Source: CAZCZY01 sp964503525
GTDB taxonomy: Bacteria; Patescibacteriota; JAUYIX01
Length of the DNA stretch: 6,506 nt
Direction: 5' to 3'
Assembly (NCBI GenBank): GCA_964503525.1
Contig: CAZCZY010000026.1
Location: 1-6,506 of the forward strand
Part shown: positions 4,665-6,506 of the stretch, in pieces
Numbering within the stretch: the first letter of the stretch is position 1
Layout: every line of letters starts with the position of its first letter
Translations under genes and position numbers: made by a program
The notes under the pieces: generated by a model
What the model was told of the DNA's origin: nothing
Seen by the model: the letters and a program-made list of their open reading frames with translations, nothing else
Databases searched by the model: none

Positions 4665-6506
4665 GGCTGCTCCGTATTTTCGGACCGGGCGCCGTTTCGA
4701 TGCGTCATCCATAGTGCGCTGCTTAAAAGCCCTACCGCCAGTAACGTCCCAAAGATCGCTAGACGAGCGGCCGATGGAAGCCCGGTCAAGGCTTGAGCGA
4801 GAAGTACGCCAGTACCTTTACGAATCGTCCCGCCGCTGGCTGTAGCGCCTGGCTTTGTGACAAACGATAATTCTGCAGACGCATTTTGAGAGCGACCCGC
4901 TGTAGTCGTGACCTTGATGGCGACTTGATGTTGCGTGCCTTCATCGCCCGCACCAAATCCAGCAGTCGATAGACCCGCTGCATTTTCTTCCGCGGCTAGC
5001 GTGACGCCATCAATCTCCCACACGTACGAGAGCGACGTGGCATCATCAACGCTATCTTGATCGGTGTCTAGATTTAATGGGAAGTTTTTTGGCTTGGCGA
5101 TGGTAGTTACATTGTCGCCCGCGATCGGTTCTGCCGGAACCAAGGTAATTTCCACTTCTGGTTTGGCCACACCCACTTCTACCTGTTCGCGTCCCATGGC
5201 TTGGTTATCATCGACCGAAAATAACTGCACGTCAAAAGCCAATGTCGTACCGGTCGACGTCGGTGCCGTCAGGGAAATCGAATCCTTGCCAACCCCGGAG
5301 GCAGACTCATCCAGTTGCGCATCGACCCGCCACTCAAACAAATAATCGGTTGGCGTTGTGCCGCTCGGCAAGGTGGCGTGCACCGTCAGCGGTCCACCAG
5401 CAATTGGTTCGGTTGGCTCTGGCTGCAGGGTAATTTTTTCCCCAACCCGGATCACCCCGCGCAACGTCGCGAGTTGGCCGGACTCAGTATTGACCGCCTT
5501 GATCTCGTAGGGAATTTGTTCGCCCGGTTGTCTCGTACTATCGACGGGCACTTCCAACTGATGGCGCCCCGACGACGGATTTTCAACCTCTTGGCCATCT
5601 ACTATATAAGTATAGGCAAAGGAGTCCGGCTCCGCCTCGGTGCCAACAAATTTTGCCACAAGTACAGTCGACTCACCGGGCTCCGTAAAATCTTGCTCAG
5701 TTTCTACGCGGCCCTGCAGATGCTCGCCGTTTCCTACAAACACAGACTTGGTCGAACTATCCAATTTGACGATAAGCGCTCTCTCGCGCGTTGCATCTGA
5801 CATGAGCGAGACACCCACTGCAAAGGCGCGGAATTCTAGGGTCGAACCAATTGGTCGGTCGTTTACCCAGGTAACCGTCGGGCCACCAAAGCCCAAGATT
5901 TCTGTACCGTCTGAGATTTGGTCCTTATCAGTGTCTGGGTTGCGCGGGTCAGTATCCCAAATATATTCGGCTAGGTTACTCATGACGCCGGGTTCGCCAC
6001 CATCGGTGCCGGGAGAAATGACCAAGGTCTCGCCGAGAGCATTGGTGTAAAACTGAAACGCGGAGTCACCATCGGGATCCGCAAAAGCGTCACCCGGGTC
6101 GCCCGGATTTAGACCGTGCACACTTTCCCAAGTATCGTCCATGCCGTCGCCGTCGCCGTCACTGGCGGGTGTGCGCGACATGTCACCACAAGGTGAGTTG
6201 CCCTCTGGTAAGGTCCGTCCTCCGGCCTGAATCCCCTGCAGCGACACCTCATCGACTGCAAACGTGAGTCCGATCGCCTGGTTTTGCGAAATATTTGTAT
6301 CCCTAAAGTCACTAGGTGTAGCTATAACGGCAACTTCCTCGCCAGGCAGAACCTCGGTTGGCGCCACTTGTACCGTCACGGTCGGCTCAGTTGCTTCTTC
6401 GGAGTCACGGTTAAATTTTTGCTTGACCTCCTCGTCGCTAAACGGAAAAACGTAGGCACCGCTAAACGTTCCCCCACTATCATCACTGTTATCCTCGGCA
6501 CTAAAT
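4661..6506 (-). CDS. TSP3/Ig-like surface protein with C-terminal membrane anchor (paralogue A, N-terminus outside window)
   Basis: The frame is open from the window edge to TGA at 4661-4663, giving 614 visible residues, numbered here from the first whole codon (6503-6505). The GTG at 6377-6379 is internal: coding sequence with clear similarity to B runs upstream of it. The order matches B: an acidic linker, an Ig/PKD-like domain (about 45-97, EVSLQGIQAGG aligning with B's TVSLNGVAAGG), three calcium-type loops (116-124 DGDGDGMDD; a degraded second near 143-147 DPDGD; DTDKDQISDG at 191-200), and a beta region ending in VKLDSS. Three Ig/PKD-like domains follow, with core YTY at 298-300, FEW at 390-392 and YVW at 494-496, then a membrane helix (about 582-600) and the tail MTHRNGARSENTEQP. 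The last Ig-like domain carries an extra loop, DTDQDSVDD (480-488), absent from B. Judging by B, about 100 N-terminal residues with the signal peptide are missing. The ATGA overlap with B implies coupled expression and a shared structure. Its function is inferred only. Confidence 0.86.
   Translation of the reverse strand, partial: FSAEDNSDDSGGTFSGAYVFPFSDEEVKQKFNRDSEEATEPTVTVQVAPTEVLPGEEVAVIATPSDFRDTNISQNQAIGLTFAVDEVSLQGIQAGGRTLPEGNSPCGDMSRTPASDGDGDGMDDTWESVHGLNPGDPGDAFADPDGDSAFQFYTNALGETLVISPGTDGGEPGVMSNLAEYIWDTDPRNPDTDKDQISDGTEILGFGGPTVTWVNDRPIGSTLEFRAFAVGVSLMSDATRERALIVKLDSSTKSVFVGNGEHLQGRVETEQDFTEPGESTVLVAKFVGTEAEPDSFAYTYIVDGQEVENPSSGRHQLEVPVDSTRQPGEQIPYEIKAVNTESGQLATLRGVIRVGEKITLQPEPTEPIAGGPLTVHATLPSGTTPTDYLFEWRVDAQLDESASGVGKDSISLTAPTSTGTTLAFDVQLFSVDDNQAMGREQVEVGVAKPEVEITLVPAEPIAGDNVTTIAKPKNFPLNLDTDQDSVDDATSLSYVWEIDGVTLAAEENAAGLSTAGFGAGDEGTQHQVAIKVTTTAGRSQNASAELSFVTKPGATASGGTIRKGTGVLLAQALTGLPSAARLAIFGTLLAVGLLSSALWMTHRNGARSENTEQP
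4670..4673 (-). promoter_or_regulatory. Ribosome binding site that sets the start of paralogue B
   Basis: On the minus strand the sequence reads CGGAGCAGCC followed by ATG (4664-4662). The GGAG core is 5 bases from the start. The site lies in the last codons of paralogue A, and the ATG shares ATGA with A's stop. It therefore favours the start at 4664 over the in-frame ATG at 4712 and over the later ATG at 4640, which has no SD in front. Confidence 0.7.
5906..6160 (-). other. Calcium-type (TSP3-like) loop block of paralogue A
   Basis: This segment encodes residues 116-200 of the visible part of A and aligns with B's block. The first loop (6134-6160) is intact. The second is reduced to DPDGDSAF. 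The third (5906-5935, DTDKDQISDG) keeps its aspartates but has lost the two glycines of B's DTDGDGFSDG. The GLNPGDPGD and EYIWDTDPRNPDTD framework is retained, as is the insert between loop two and EYIW (about 5975-6064). Confidence 0.8.

Noticed and set aside
4665..4712. N-terminal extension of paralogue B from the ATG at 4712
   Set aside because: It adds a charged stretch (MDDASKRRPVRK) before the signal peptide and a long overlap with A. The ATG at 4664 has GGAG at 5 bases and an ATGA junction with A's stop.
5315..6050. Plus-strand open frames of 161 and 136 residues
   Set aside because: They lie wholly within the strongly supported paralogue A on the other strand, and their translations are low-quality Ser/Arg-rich sequence with no recognisable domain.
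6377..6379. GTG as the real start of paralogue A
   Set aside because: The frame stays open to the window edge, and the upstream residues (VFPFSDEEVKQKF) align with B's linker (IIPQFTPEEQFQKK), so the gene begins outside the window.
1..6506. CRISPR arrays, tRNA or rRNA genes, insertion sequences
   Set aside because: No regularly spaced direct repeats, no tRNA- or rRNA-like segment and no transposase or terminal inverted repeats were seen; nearly all of the window is coding.

Overview
The window holds two convergent transcription units of near-50 % GC bacterial DNA. The compact layout, the T4SS_pilin-like small protein and the large exported calcium-loop proteins resemble genomes of Patescibacteria (Candidate Phyla Radiation). 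This placement is an inference and no marker gene confirms it. UGA is used as a stop in two tight gene junctions, which argues against the lineages that read UGA as glycine (Gracilibacteria/Absconditabacteria).

Plus strand (1-982): the 3' end of an unrecognised gene (1-246) is followed after 48 bases by an unrecognised 202-residue soluble protein (295-903). A strong intrinsic terminator (951-982) ends this unit, and its T-tract runs into the stop codon of the opposing operon.

Minus strand (6506 down to 981): four genes form an overlapping, apparently translationally coupled operon that continues upstream past the window edge. In order of transcription they are: (A) a surface protein cut by the window edge (4661-6506); (B) its tandem paralogue (2595-4664); (C) a small pilin-like protein with a signal peptide and two membrane segments (2219-2608); and (D) a membrane-tethered extracellular beta-propeller (981-2222). 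The junctions are a 4-base ATGA overlap (A/B), a 14-base overlap (B/C) and another ATGA overlap (C/D). No gene-sized gap is left in the operon.

A and B share one architecture: an Ig/PKD-like domain, a block of three Dx[DN]xDG calcium-type (thrombospondin type 3-like) loops split by a conserved insert, a beta-rich region, three more Ig/PKD-like domains, and a C-terminal membrane anchor with a short basic tail. B also shows an N-terminal signal peptide. All four products appear to be exported or membrane-anchored. The operon therefore most likely builds a cell-envelope structure: two rigid calcium-stabilised stalk proteins, a VirB2/TrbC-type pilin subunit and a propeller sensor, binder or scaffold. 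I know of no named system with this exact composition. The pairing of a pilin with duplicated stalk proteins is the most interesting content of the window.
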